A DNA stretch of 64,000 nt from Alphaproteobacteria bacterium (GTDB taxonomy: Bacteria; Pseudomonadota; Alphaproteobacteria; SMXQ01), in contig WHSO01000004.1 of NCBI GenBank assembly GCA_009380075.1, positions 1-64,000 of the forward strand, in the 5' to 3' direction. The stretch's first letter is position 1. The number at the start of each line of letters is the position of its first letter. Both the position numbers and the translations under genes were made by a program. Of the stretch, positions 1-8,942 are shown piece after piece. The notes under the pieces were generated by a model. That model was not told the DNA's origin and searched no databases. It was given only the letters and a program-made list of their open reading frames with translations.

Positions 1-26
1 CCGCGTACCGTAACCGCGTACCGTAA
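1..26. repeat. 13-bp direct repeat, two copies
   Basis: The unit ccgcgtaccgtaa occurs twice head to tail and is followed by a partial third copy (cccgc). It lies at the window edge just before a terminator hairpin, so the array may extend to the left. Function unknown. Confidence 0.6.
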
Positions 27-47
27 CCCGCTTACCTGTTGTCACCT

Positions 48-82
48 GAGGGGCGGGGGGAACTCCCCCGCCCCCTCTTTTT
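48..82 (+). terminator. Rho-independent terminator (first of two look-alikes)
   Basis: A G-rich arm (48-59) pairs with a C-rich arm (65-77), with one unpaired base in the stem, and is followed by five T residues (78-82). It probably ends transcription of a gene lying left of the window. The arm starts with the same 13 bases, acctgaggggcgg, as the hairpin at 1290. Confidence 0.75.
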
Positions 83-225
83 GCAATGTCACCGGAACCC
101 GGTACCGCCTCAATGCCCTGAAAAGAAACTGGCGCGCCCGGTCCCATACGGTGGCGGTATTTAGCCCTTGAAGCCGGAATAATTGTTCTGGCACTCTCGA
201 CAAGACATCAGAACATTGTGGGCGG

Positions 226-690
226 GTGACGTCAGTGCCGGACGGTCGGCTGTTTCCGAAACCTCAAAAAGCCCAACGTCTCTGGGTCGGCTCGATCGCG
301 CCGCTGCTTGTGGCGTTGCTGCTGCTCGATCTCCCGCTCGGTCTCCTCTATGGCCTGAAAGCAGAGCTTCGCCACCTCTCCCATTCGAACTCCGGCTCTT
401 CCGCTGACGTCGTCAGCCTGGCCTACAGCACCAATAGCATGCCTCCGGCGCTGGCGATCAACACCGGGCCTGAGGACGCCTTGTCCCCGCGCTCGGTCGA
501 TGTGTCCCAGTGCCATGTCTGTCTGTGGCATTCGTCGACCCGGTTATTTTCCCGATCCGATCTGGATATTCGTCGAACGACGTTGTTTACGTCGAGGGCG
601 AATTCATTCGACCACCGCCCCGCTCCTACGACCCGCTCGGTCCTCCTTCCGCACATCTCTGAGGCGATCGCTCCCGGCGGCCTGTATTGA
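226..690 (+). CDS. Hypothetical protein with one membrane segment and a CxxC pair
   Basis: This is a possible 154-residue protein starting at GTG. One hydrophobic stretch (about residues 22-40) is followed by a low-complexity region and a cysteine pair in QCHVCLW near residue 97. That arrangement is loosely reminiscent of small DUF2946-type inner-membrane proteins, but I do not recognise the family with certainty. No good ribosome-binding site precedes the start, and several other frames are open here, so the gene call itself is uncertain. An 8-bp inverted repeat lies about 45 bases downstream. Confidence 0.4.
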   Translation: MTSVPDGRLFPKPQKAQRLWVGSIAPLLVALLLLDLPLGLLYGLKAELRHLSHSNSGSSADVVSLAYSTNSMPPALAINTGPEDALSPRSVDVSQCHVCLWHSSTRLFSRSDLDIRRTTLFTSRANSFDHRPAPTTRSVLLPHISEAIAPGGLY

Positions 691-733
691 CACGCCCGCT
701 TCATGCCCGCGGCGGCGAGTGCCGCAGGCCGAA

Positions 734-754
734 GACGGCGTAAAACACGCCGTC
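734..754. repeat. Perfect 8-bp inverted repeat
   Basis: gacggcgt and acgccgtc are separated by five bases (aaaac). No T-tract follows on either strand, so it is either a weak terminator for the ORF ending at 690 or a structural element. It is the only clear feature seen between that ORF and the next gene. Confidence 0.4.
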
Positions 755-946
755 AATGCACGTGCCGTGGCCCCGTAAGCGGGCCGGCGTTTCGCGCATT
801 CCGGACGACCGGACGATACGTCTCGCAAGGTCGCTTGAATCACTCATTCGCGTTCGCATTCGCACGGCACTCGTCCGATTTCGGGCGAAGCGATGCGTAT
901 CGCGTTTCACCGTCGCGCATCATTCGAATGCAGGAAAGGAAGTCCC

Positions 947-1135
947 ATGAGCAGCAACCAGGACAACTTCAGGGTCGGCAAGACCACACCTTCGCGGCCC
1001 GGCAAATTGACGATCATCGGCCTGATCGGCGTGTTGATCGGATTTTTTGTGATCATGTACTCGGCGAACAAGGACTATGTGGAAACCCAGAAAAAGGAGC
1101 AGCAACCGAAGGCCGCACCCACCCAGACACAATGA
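947..1135 (+). CDS. Small single-pass membrane protein
   Basis: This is a 62-residue protein. It starts at an ATG six bases after a good purine-rich ribosome-binding site (aggaaagga). A polar N-terminus of about 20 residues precedes one hydrophobic helix (about residues 22-40, LTIIGLIGVLIGFFVIMY). A charged, Lys/Gln/Pro-rich tail of about 20 residues follows. No family was recognised. The layout fits a small inner-membrane protein with its tail on one side of the membrane. A strong terminator lies 155 bases downstream, so it is probably monocistronic. Confidence 0.6.
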   Translation: MSSNQDNFRVGKTTPSRPGKLTIIGLIGVLIGFFVIMYSANKDYVETQKKEQQPKAAPTQTQ

Positions 1136-1724
1136 CCCTCTCGCGGCCGCAAGAATCAGGTCTGAAGCGGCGGGTAGCCCAAAGCCGCCTGAAAGCCGGA
1201 CTCACACATTGGGACCTGACTCCATGGAGCTCCCCCCGGACCCGCACATGGTTACCACAGCGGAGATGGCACGACGTGTTTTGACCTGAGGGGCGGAGGG
1301 TATCCTCCGCCCCCTTTCTCTTCCGGTTTCCGGCTTCTGCGCCGCCGCGGCCGGGCCGCCGGACAGGGCCCGGAACCCGCGGAATCGCCATGTTTCGGCC
1401 ATGATCGGCGGACATACTCACTTGCAGGACGACCTGCCTGGGAACCGCCCGACGTGACGGGCGCAGCCGCGGCGACGGATATGATCCGGGCGTACGTGTA
1501 AGTAAGAGCGGGATTCATGTTATCCGTACGGCGGGTCGGTGCCGGTTCCGCATCGGTGGCGTAAATGCTCTCTATCGCCCCCGCCGGGCGACATTTTGAT
1601 TGCCGTGCGCGGCTGAGACCATGCCTGACCCGTCGGTGCTGGTGCCCCTTTCAAGCCTCTTTCGATCCGGCCCCGCGGATGCGCCGTCACGCGCGCGCGC
1701 CGTCGCCGGTCAGGACACCCCCAT
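1136..1724. other. Intergenic stretch without a convincing gene
   Basis: About 590 bases separate the small membrane protein from the RND adaptor. The only structure I can support is the terminator hairpin at 1290-1313. Open frames on both strands look like GC-rich chance frames, with no ribosome-binding site and no recognisable protein. The promoter of the RND genes should lie in the last 200 bases, but I could not assign -35/-10 boxes. Confidence 0.5.
1290..1318 (+). terminator. Rho-independent terminator (second of two look-alikes)
   Basis: This is a perfect 10-bp stem, 1290-1299 pairing with 1304-1313, with a four-base loop (gtat). A T-rich stretch (tttctctt) follows. It most likely terminates the small membrane-protein transcript. 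The 13 bases acctgaggggcgg and the complementary arm closely resemble the terminator at 48-82. Confidence 0.75.
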
Positions 1725-3026
1725 ATGAATGTGAAAGTCGTCACCGCCGGTGTGGCCGCACTCGGTCTCGTGCTTGGTGCGTATGCGTATCGCGAACCGC
1801 TGACGAGTTCGATCACCGGCCTGTTCAAGGGAAAGCCGGAGACTGCCGCGGTCGCGCCACGCGATAACGGCGGGACCCCCGCCGCGCGCAAGGGACGGCG
1901 CGGCAGCGGCGGCGGCGGCGTATCGGTGACCGTCGCGACCGTCGAGATGAGCTCGACGCCGCAACTTCTTACCGCTATCGGCACGGCGCAGGCGATCGCC
2001 ACGGTCGGCGTCAAGGCGCGGGTCGACGGCCAGCTCAATCAGGCCTTTTTCGAGGAAGGCCAGGTGGTGAAGAAGGGCCAGACGCTGTTCCAGATCGATC
2101 CCCGGCCCTTCCAGGTCGAGTTGCGCCAGGCCGAGGCCAACCTCGCCCGCGACCGTGCCCTCTACGACAAGACCAGGGCCGAACTGGCGCGCTACAAGGA
2201 GCTGGTCGACATGGGCTATGCCTCCCAGCAGAAGTATGAGGACGTCAAGGCGGCCAATGCCGCGAGCGGCGCCGTCCTCGCTGCGGACGCGGCGGCGGTC
2301 GACCAGGCCAAGCTGCAGCTTGAATACACCAACATCAAGGCGCCGATCGACGGACGCACCGGCAGCCTCCTGGTCAGCGTCGGCAATCTGGTCAAGGCCA
2401 ACGATACGAACCCGCTGGTCGTCCTCACCCAGTTGAAGCCGATCTACGTCACGTTTTCGGTGCCGGAGCAGTATCTGCTCCCGCTCAAGGCGCTGATGGC
2501 CACCCGGCAGGTTCAGGTGGACGTCACCATCGGCGGCGACAGCGCGCTCAAGCACCAGGGCATATTGACCTTCATCAACAGCACGGTGGACGCGACGACC
2601 GGCACGATTCAGCTCAAGGCGACGTTTCCCAACGACGACGAGGCGCTGACCCCCGGCGCCTTCGTCAACCTGTCCCTGACGATCCGCGAGCGGCCAGAAG
2701 CGATCCTGATCCCGACGGCGGCCCTGCAGGTCGGCCAGAGCGGTTCGTTCGTGTGGGTCGTCGGTGACGATAACAAGGTTGCAGTGCGACCGATCAGGGT
2801 CGAGGAAACCACCCATTCCCACAGCGTGGTTTCGGCCGGCCTGAAGCCCGGGGAAAGGGTCGTGACCGACGGGCAACTCAACCTTGTGCCGGGCGCATCG
2901 GTCCGGGCGCGCAGCGCGGGCGACAGCGGCGAGGGCGCGCGTGCGCCCGAAACCGCGGCGACCTCGGCGGCGGCGGGCAATGGCGGCAAGAAGCGAAAGA
3001 AGAAGCGGCCGGAGGGAGACGGCTGA
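1725..3026 (+). CDS. RND efflux periplasmic adaptor (membrane fusion protein)
   Basis: This 433-residue HlyD/AcrA-type adaptor links an inner-membrane RND pump to an outer-membrane channel. An N-terminal hydrophobic anchor (residues 4-22) is followed by a Gly-rich linker and the lipoyl half-motif with KARVDGQL (about residues 93-100). A coiled-coil hairpin spans about residues 125-200, and the beta-barrel and membrane-proximal domains follow (for example IPTAALQVG). The protein ends in an unusual basic tail (GGKKRKKKRPEGDG). Its stop overlaps the permease start by one base (TGATG), so the two are co-translated. It is closest in style to MdtA/MuxA-class adaptors. No outer-membrane factor gene is seen nearby. 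Confidence 0.9.
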   Translation: MNVKVVTAGVAALGLVLGAYAYREPLTSSITGLFKGKPETAAVAPRDNGGTPAARKGRRGSGGGGVSVTVATVEMSSTPQLLTAIGTAQAIATVGVKARVDGQLNQAFFEEGQVVKKGQTLFQIDPRPFQVELRQAEANLARDRALYDKTRAELARYKELVDMGYASQQKYEDVKAANAASGAVLAADAAAVDQAKLQLEYTNIKAPIDGRTGSLLVSVGNLVKANDTNPLVVLTQLKPIYVTFSVPEQYLLPLKALMATRQVQVDVTIGGDSALKHQGILTFINSTVDATTGTIQLKATFPNDDEALTPGAFVNLSLTIRERPEAILIPTAALQVGQSGSFVWVVGDDNKVAVRPIRVEETTHSHSVVSAGLKPGERVVTDGQLNLVPGASVRARSAGDSGEGARAPETAATSAAAGNGGKKRKKKRPEGDG

Positions 3027-6000
3027 TGACCCTTCCCGAACTGTGCATCAAGCGCCCAGTGATGACGACGCTGCTTATGGTGGCAACGCTGCTGTTCGGC
3101 GCGCTCGCCTACCGCACTCTGCCGGTCAGCGAACTGCCGAACGTCGATTTCCCCACCATACAGGTCACCGCGAACCTTCCGGGCGCGAGCCCGGAAAACA
3201 TGGCGTCGTCGGTCGCGACACCGCTCGAGGCGCAGTTCTCGACCATCCCCGGCATCGATTCGATGACGTCGCAGAGTTCGCTCGGCTCCACCAGCATCAC
3301 CATCGTCTTCAACCTCGACCGCGATATCGACGCCGCCGCCCAGGACGTGCAGGCGGCACTGGCCTCGGCAGGGCGGCGCCTGCCCCCGATGCCGTCGCCG
3401 CCGAGCTTCCGCAAGGTGAACCCGAACAGCAGTCCGGTGTTTTTTCTCGCGCTGTCCTCGGCGACCCTGCCGCTCGCGACCGTAAACGAGTTCGCCGAAA
3501 CGCGCCTGGCACAGCGCATTTCCATGGTGGACGGCGTCGCCCAGGTAAACGTCTTCGGGTCCGGCAAATTCTCCGTTCGCGTCGAGGTCGACCCCAACCG
3601 GCTGGCCTCCCGCGGGATCGGAATGGACGAACTGCGCCGCGCCATCGACCAGGCCAATTCCAACCTGCCGGTGGGGATGCTCGAGGGCCCGGACAAGGCG
3701 ACGACGTTGCAGACGACAGGTCAGTTGTTCGACGCGGAGAGCTACGCACGCCAGATCATCACCTACCGCAACGGCGCGCCGGTGCGCCTCGGCGACATCG
3801 GCACGGTGCGGGCAGGAGCCGAGAACGAGCGCCAGGCGAGCTGGTTCAATGATGCCCGGGCCGTCGTGCTCGCCATCCAGCGCCAGCCGGGCGCCAATAC
3901 CGTCAAGGTGGTAAGCGAGATCAAGGCGCTGCTCCCGGGTTTCCAGGAATCGCTTCCGGCCTCGCTCAACCTCGACATCATCTACGACCGTTCGCTGTCG
4001 ATCAAGGCGTCCATCGACGACGTGCAGTTCACTCTGGTACTGGCGGCAGCGCTGGTGGTGATGGTGATCTTCGTGTTCCTGCGCAACCTGTCGGCGACCA
4101 TCATTCCGTCGCTCGCCCTGCCACTGTCGGTGGTGGGAACCTTCGGCGTGATGTACGTGTTCGGGTTTTCGCTCAACAATCTGTCGCTGATGGCGCTGAC
4201 GCTGGCGGTCGGCTTCGTGGTCGACGACGCCATCGTCATGCTGGAAAACATCGTCCGCCACATCGAAAAGGGCGAGAAGCCGATGGCCGCGGCGATCAAG
4301 GGATCGCGCGAGATCGGCTTCACCATCATTTCGATGACGCTGTCGCTCGCGGCCGTGTTCATCCCCGTAGTGTTCATGGGCGGAATCCTCGGCCGGTTGC
4401 TGAACGAATTCGCCATCACCGTGGTTTCGGCCATTGTCGTTTCGGGCTTCGTGTCGCTGACGCTGACGCCGATGATGTGCTCCCGCTTCGTGCGTGCGCA
4501 CAAAACCGAACGGCACGGCCGCCTGTACCGCGCCACGGAGGCCGTGTTCGACGGCATGCTCAAGGGCTACGACGTCACGTTGCAATGGTGCCTCCGGCAC
4601 CAGTTCGCCGTGCTGCTGACGTTCTTCGGCACCATCGGCCTGACAGCCTGGCTCTACGTCATTGCCCCGAAGGATTTCCTGCCGGCGGAGGACACGGGCC
4701 GACTGAGCGTCACGACAGAGGGCGGACAGGACGCATCCTATGAAAACATGGTCCGGCATCAGATGGCCGTCGCGCGCATCTTCCTCGACGATCCCAACAT
4801 AGAAGGTTTCATGTCTCGCGTGGGCGGCGGAGGTTCGCGGCGCGGAAGCAATGCCGGTCAGTTCGTGCTCAAGCTCAAGCCCAAGGCCGATCGCGAGATC
4901 AAGGAAATCCGCGACCTGATCCGCGACCTGCGGCGCAAGGTCGGCCGCGTCACCGGCATGAGCGTCACCATCAACAACCCGCCCGCGATCCGTATCGGCG
5001 GCCGGTCGTCCAAGGCCGAGTACCAGTATACGCTGCAGGGGCTCGACCTCGACCAGCTCTACCAGACGCACAACGGTTCCAGGACGCGCTGGCGCGCGAG
5101 CCAAGCTTCCTCGACGTCGGCTCTGACGCCGATATCGCGAGCCCGCAGCTCGTCGTCACCATCGACCGCAACAAGGCGGCGACGGTCGGCGTTTCGGCCG
5201 AACAGATCGAGAATGCGCTTGCCAGCGCCTACGGCCAGCAGCAGGTCACCACGATCTTCACGCCATCGGAGCAATACAAGGTGATTTTGGAGGTGGCGCC
5301 CCAGTACCGGCGCGACCCTTCGGCGCTTTCGCGCCTCTACATACGGGGAAGTGGCGGCAACATGGTGCCGCTCGGCGCCGTGACCACCATTTCCAGCAAC
5401 GTCGGCCCTCTCAGCATCAACCACCAGGGCCAGTTGCCGGCGGTGACAGTGACCTTCAACCTGAACCCGGAGCTGTCCCTCGGCGCTGCCATCGACCGTA
5501 TCCGCCAGCTCGAGATCGAGCTCAAGAAGCCCGCCTCCGTCACCGGAAGCTTCCAGGGCACCGCCCAGGCGTTCCAGAGGTCGTTCGAGGGGCTCGGCGT
5601 GCTGCTGGTGCTTGCAATCCTCGTGGTCTATATCGTGCTCGGCATCCTGTACGAGAGCTTCATCCACCCGCTGACAATCCTGTCGGGGCTGCCGTCGGCC
5701 GGGGTCGGCGCGTTGTTGACGCTGATGCTGTTCGGCGAAACGCTCAACCTGTTCTCCTTCGTCGGCATCATCATGCTGATCGGCATCGTCAAGAAGAACG
5801 CCATCATGATGATCGACTTCGCCCTGACCAACCAGCGCGAGGAAAAGGCGATGCCGATGGAAGCCATCTACCGCGCCTGCCTGGTGCGGTTCCGGCCGAT
5901 CATGATGACGACCTTCGCCGCGATCATGGGCACCCTGCCCATCGCGATCGGCCACGGCGCCGGCGCTGAATCGCGCCGGCCGCTCGGTCTCGCGGTCGTC

Positions 6001-6135
6001 GGCGGGCTGATCCTGTCGCAGATCCTCACCCTCTACATCACGCCGGTGATCTATCTCTACCTCGACCGCGTCAACGACTGGGTGGCGCGGCGCGGCCGCA
6101 GGCGCGAGGTCGCAACCCCCGCCGCGGCGGAGTAG
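3026..6135 (+). pseudogene. RND multidrug efflux permease, interrupted by one frameshift
   Basis: This is a proton-driven RND (AcrB/MdtB/MdtC class) inner-membrane pump subunit. The N-terminal part carries the conserved GSTSITIVFNLDRDIDAA segment and the TM4 proton-relay residues in VGFVVDDAIVMLEN. The frame breaks near 5068. Upstream reads ...DLDQLYQT, and downstream continues in another frame with FQDALAREPSFLDV through to the final transmembrane block. Restoring one base at acg-cacaacgg gives Q-T-A-Q-R-F-Q-D and a single protein of about 1036 residues, the normal RND length. Everything else looks intact. This is therefore either a very recent inactivation or a single-base sequence error. 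The gene overlaps the adaptor by one base. Confidence 0.9.
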
Positions 6136-6283
6136 GCTGGCCCCCAGCGGGGTCCGCGCCCGGTCGGGTCACGCGTCCGCCCCCGGCGACGATTCCGTGC
6201 GCCGATTGTGGGCCGGGAACCGGCGTGATAGGCTTCCCGAAACCTGAGAATTTCAGGGAAATAAAAAGCCTCGGGAGGCCGGC

Positions 6284-7657
6284 ATGGATATCCGTCGCAT
6301 TCGTACGTACGCAGTCTGCGTCTTTTCCGGTGTTCTTCTTCTTTCTTCCATTCCGGTGCAGGCGGACGAACTTCCGCCGACGACGCGCCAGTTCCTCGAG
6401 CGGATCGGCCAGACGCCCTCGCTGCTCCAGGATATTGACGCGGCGCTCGCGGTTTCACCGGCGCTGATCGAAGCCGCCAGGAAGGAACAGGGAATCCGCA
6501 TCGGCGGCACCTGGGACGCCAAGCAGTTCCGTGAAATCGCCAAGCCGTTCGAAGAACGCTATCCCTTCGTCAAGTTGACCTACCTCCGCGGAAGCCGGTT
6601 TCAGCGCACGGTCCGACCGTTGATCGCGTTGCAGGAAGGCCGCGTCACCGTCGACGTGCTGTCGAGCCTGTCGAGCCAGGTGCTGAACTACCGCGATGCG
6701 GACGCGCTCGCGTCCCTCGGGAGCCTGCCCGCCTACAAGGGGCTCGAACCTGCGATGAAGGGACAGCGCGACCTGTGGGCGGTACAGCGGGTGCTGTTCC
6801 GCTGCATCGGCTACAACACCAAGCTGGTCAAGAAGTCGGACCTGCCGAAGGACTGGGACGATATCCTGACCGATCCGCGCTTCCACAACGGCAAGATCGG
6901 CATGACCAACCATCCGGACGACTGGTTTTCGAACCTGATCCCGTCGCGGGGCATGGAATGGGGGCGGAAGTATCTGCAGACGTTGTTCACGAAGGTGAAG
7001 CCGCAGTTGCGCAAGGAAGGTTCCAACGCCGTCACGTCGCTCGCCGTCGCCGGCGAGTTTCACTATACCCTGGTTTCCGCGTCCCATCGCATCCGCGACC
7101 TGCAGAAGAAGGGCGCGCCCATCGACATCCATTGCCCGGGCTCTGTCGCCGGGGCGGTTTCTGAAATCGGCGTCCTCAAGGCATCACCCAGCGTCAATCA
7201 GGGTCTCCTGTTCATCAACTGGTTCATCAGCCGGGAAGGGCAACTGGCCCAGTTCGCCGTGGCCCATTACGACCCGCTCTACGCCGACATGCGCGATGCC
7301 GGTCTCGAGTCCATGCCGAAGATGATGGTGGGCAAGAAGGTCTTCTTCCATACCGCCGCCGAGGAGGAGAAATACGGCCCCGAGGTCAATGCCTTGTGGA
7401 CCGCCTACTGGTACGGACAGCAGGGCCTGAAGATGGAGACGGTCAAGGTGCGGCTCGACGAGGTGAAGGAAGGCGGCCGTGCCATCGTCTTCAAAGTGAA
7501 AGGCGCGACGCATACCGCACGGGTCTCGTCCGGCGACACCGTCGTCAAGGTTGGGGGCAAGATCAGCGCCCGCGAAGGCATGAAGGCCGGAATGGCCTGC
7601 GACGTGACCTATCCCGGGGATCGGCAGACGGCAATACAGATCGCCTGCACCAAATAG
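6284..7657 (+). CDS. ABC-type extracellular solute-binding protein with an extra C-terminal domain
   Basis: This 457-residue periplasmic binding protein is of the Fe(III)/family-1 class. A signal peptide (cleavage after about residue 27, VQA-DE) is preceded by a strong ribosome-binding site (gggagg). The binding-protein body spans about residues 45-370, with sections such as WAVQRVLFRCIGYNT and NQGLLFINWFISREGQ. From about residue 387 to the end there is an extra domain (VKVRLDEVKEGGR ... VGGKIS ... GMACDV ... QIACTK). Its close relative ends the Bug protein at 39732-41039. No ABC permease or ATPase is adjacent. Ligand unknown. A short gap separates it from the convergent M24 gene. Confidence 0.8.
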   Translation: MDIRRIRTYAVCVFSGVLLLSSIPVQADELPPTTRQFLERIGQTPSLLQDIDAALAVSPALIEAARKEQGIRIGGTWDAKQFREIAKPFEERYPFVKLTYLRGSRFQRTVRPLIALQEGRVTVDVLSSLSSQVLNYRDADALASLGSLPAYKGLEPAMKGQRDLWAVQRVLFRCIGYNTKLVKKSDLPKDWDDILTDPRFHNGKIGMTNHPDDWFSNLIPSRGMEWGRKYLQTLFTKVKPQLRKEGSNAVTSLAVAGEFHYTLVSASHRIRDLQKKGAPIDIHCPGSVAGAVSEIGVLKASPSVNQGLLFINWFISREGQLAQFAVAHYDPLYADMRDAGLESMPKMMVGKKVFFHTAAEEEKYGPEVNALWTAYWYGQQGLKMETVKVRLDEVKEGGRAIVFKVKGATHTARVSSGDTVVKVGGKISAREGMKAGMACDVTYPGDRQTAIQIACTK

Positions 7658-7678
7658 GGCGGCACCGGCCCGGACAGC

Positions 7679-8833
7679 CTACCCGCCGCACACCACCCAT
7701 TCACGCGGGAAAGCGTTGAGGCGGTCGAGTCCCGTCCTGGTCACGACGAAGCTCTCGCCGAACTGCAGACCCATCTTCTCGTCGAGCGTCATGACGTTGG
7801 GCTGGATGGTGATGGTCATGCCGGCGCGGAAGGTGATGTCGCGGTTGACGTGGCGCCTGGCCTTGCCGGTCTGGATGATCGGCGGGTACTGGTTCATGCC
7901 ATGCAGCAGGTCATCGAGGATGGTGTAGCCGCGCTCGTGGATGATGTCCGCCGCCGTTTCCACCTCTTTCGTGGTGACGCCGTCCTTGATCAGCGATTCC
8001 ATCACTTCGAGGGTCTCCGCCGCGACGTCGTGCATCGCCTTCCATTCCGGCGTCGGCCCTTCGCCGATGGAGAACGTGCGATGGATCTGGCCGCTGTAGC
8101 CCCAGTACCCGCCCGAGATTTCACTGATCACGCAGTCGCCGTCGGCCAGGACGCGGCTCGACTGATATTGTGCCGGCACCGGGAAATCCGGATCGCGCAT
8201 CGGCATCGACGCGAGGAAGTGAATCCCGGCGTAGCCACCTTCGCGCAGATAGACCGGCTCGATCAACGCGGGGATTTCGCATTCGGCCATGCCCGCCCGG
8301 AGGCCATCCCGGAGCGCCGCGATCGACTTGTCGGTCAGTTCCGACGCCGTGCGGATGCGGGCGATCTCTTCGGCACTGCGGATCGTGCGCATCATGCGGA
8401 ACTGGCCGTTCACGTCCTTGAACATCGCCCCCGACAGGCGGTCCTGGAAGGTCATGTAGTTGCGGTACGGCAGCGAGCCCACGAGACCGATGCGCATGCC
8501 GTCGAGGCCGCGTTCGCGCATGGCCTTGGCAACGGTTTCAGCGCTGTTGGCGCCAGCCCAGCGCACGTCCCGGATCACGGACATGACCCGCGCCATGGGG
8601 ACGTGATTGTACAGTTGCAGCATGACCACCGGATCGCGGTCCTGCTGGAACAGGACGAAGGCTTCACGCGAGCCGGGCCAGTCGGTCAGCCAGTGGATCT
8701 CCGAGGAAAATCGCCCGGCGCCGTAGACCAGGAGCCCGTCGAGGCTTTCCCGCTCCATCAGCGCGTTGACCCTGGCGTGACGCGCCGCCATTTCGGCTTC
8801 GGAAAAACATGGAAAATCGCATTTCTGACGCAT
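7679..8833 (-). CDS. M24-family peptidase homologue (Xaa-Pro/creatinase fold) with altered metal ligands
   Basis: This is a 384-residue pita-bread-fold protein with an N-terminal creatinase-type domain (about residues 10-150) and a C-terminal M24 domain. The start was chosen at 8833 because a GGGGGCGAG ribosome-binding site lies just upstream; the longer frame lacks family similarity. Family M24 enzymes bind two metals with two Asp, one His and two Glu. Here the first segment reads VISEISGGYWGYSGQIHRTF, with Glu and Gln where Asp is usual. The usual first-Glu segment reads ITIQPNVMT. The His in LLHGMNQYPP and a Glu in LQFGESFVVT remain. It may be a creatinase-like or otherwise non-canonical hydrolase. 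Confidence 0.8.
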   Translation of the reverse strand: MRQKCDFPCFSEAEMAARHARVNALMERESLDGLLVYGAGRFSSEIHWLTDWPGSREAFVLFQQDRDPVVMLQLYNHVPMARVMSVIRDVRWAGANSAETVAKAMRERGLDGMRIGLVGSLPYRNYMTFQDRLSGAMFKDVNGQFRMMRTIRSAEEIARIRTASELTDKSIAALRDGLRAGMAECEIPALIEPVYLREGGYAGIHFLASMPMRDPDFPVPAQYQSSRVLADGDCVISEISGGYWGYSGQIHRTFSIGEGPTPEWKAMHDVAAETLEVMESLIKDGVTTKEVETAADIIHERGYTILDDLLHGMNQYPPIIQTGKARRHVNRDITFRAGMTITIQPNVMTLDEKMGLQFGESFVVTRTGLDRLNAFPREWVVCGG

Positions 8834-8942
8834 TGCACTCGCCCCCGCCCGCGCCGCGCCGACCCCCAAAACGGCGGCGCAAGCGTATCGTTCTCGACCC
8901 GCCGCTGGCGGGGTTGATGTCAAACGGAAATCACTTTTTTTG

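Noticed and set aside
1..26. Start of a CRISPR or satellite array
   Set aside because: Only two 13-bp units with no spacers are visible, which is too little for either.
2609..5104. Very long open frame (831 codons) on the minus strand
   Set aside because: It is antisense to the RND genes, rich in Arg/His/Gly/Asp, and has no family motif. It is a GC-rich shadow of the coding strand.
5281..6135. Separate small RND protein starting at GTG 5281
   Set aside because: It is simply the downstream part of the frameshifted permease; the frame is already coding for about 200 bases before this codon.
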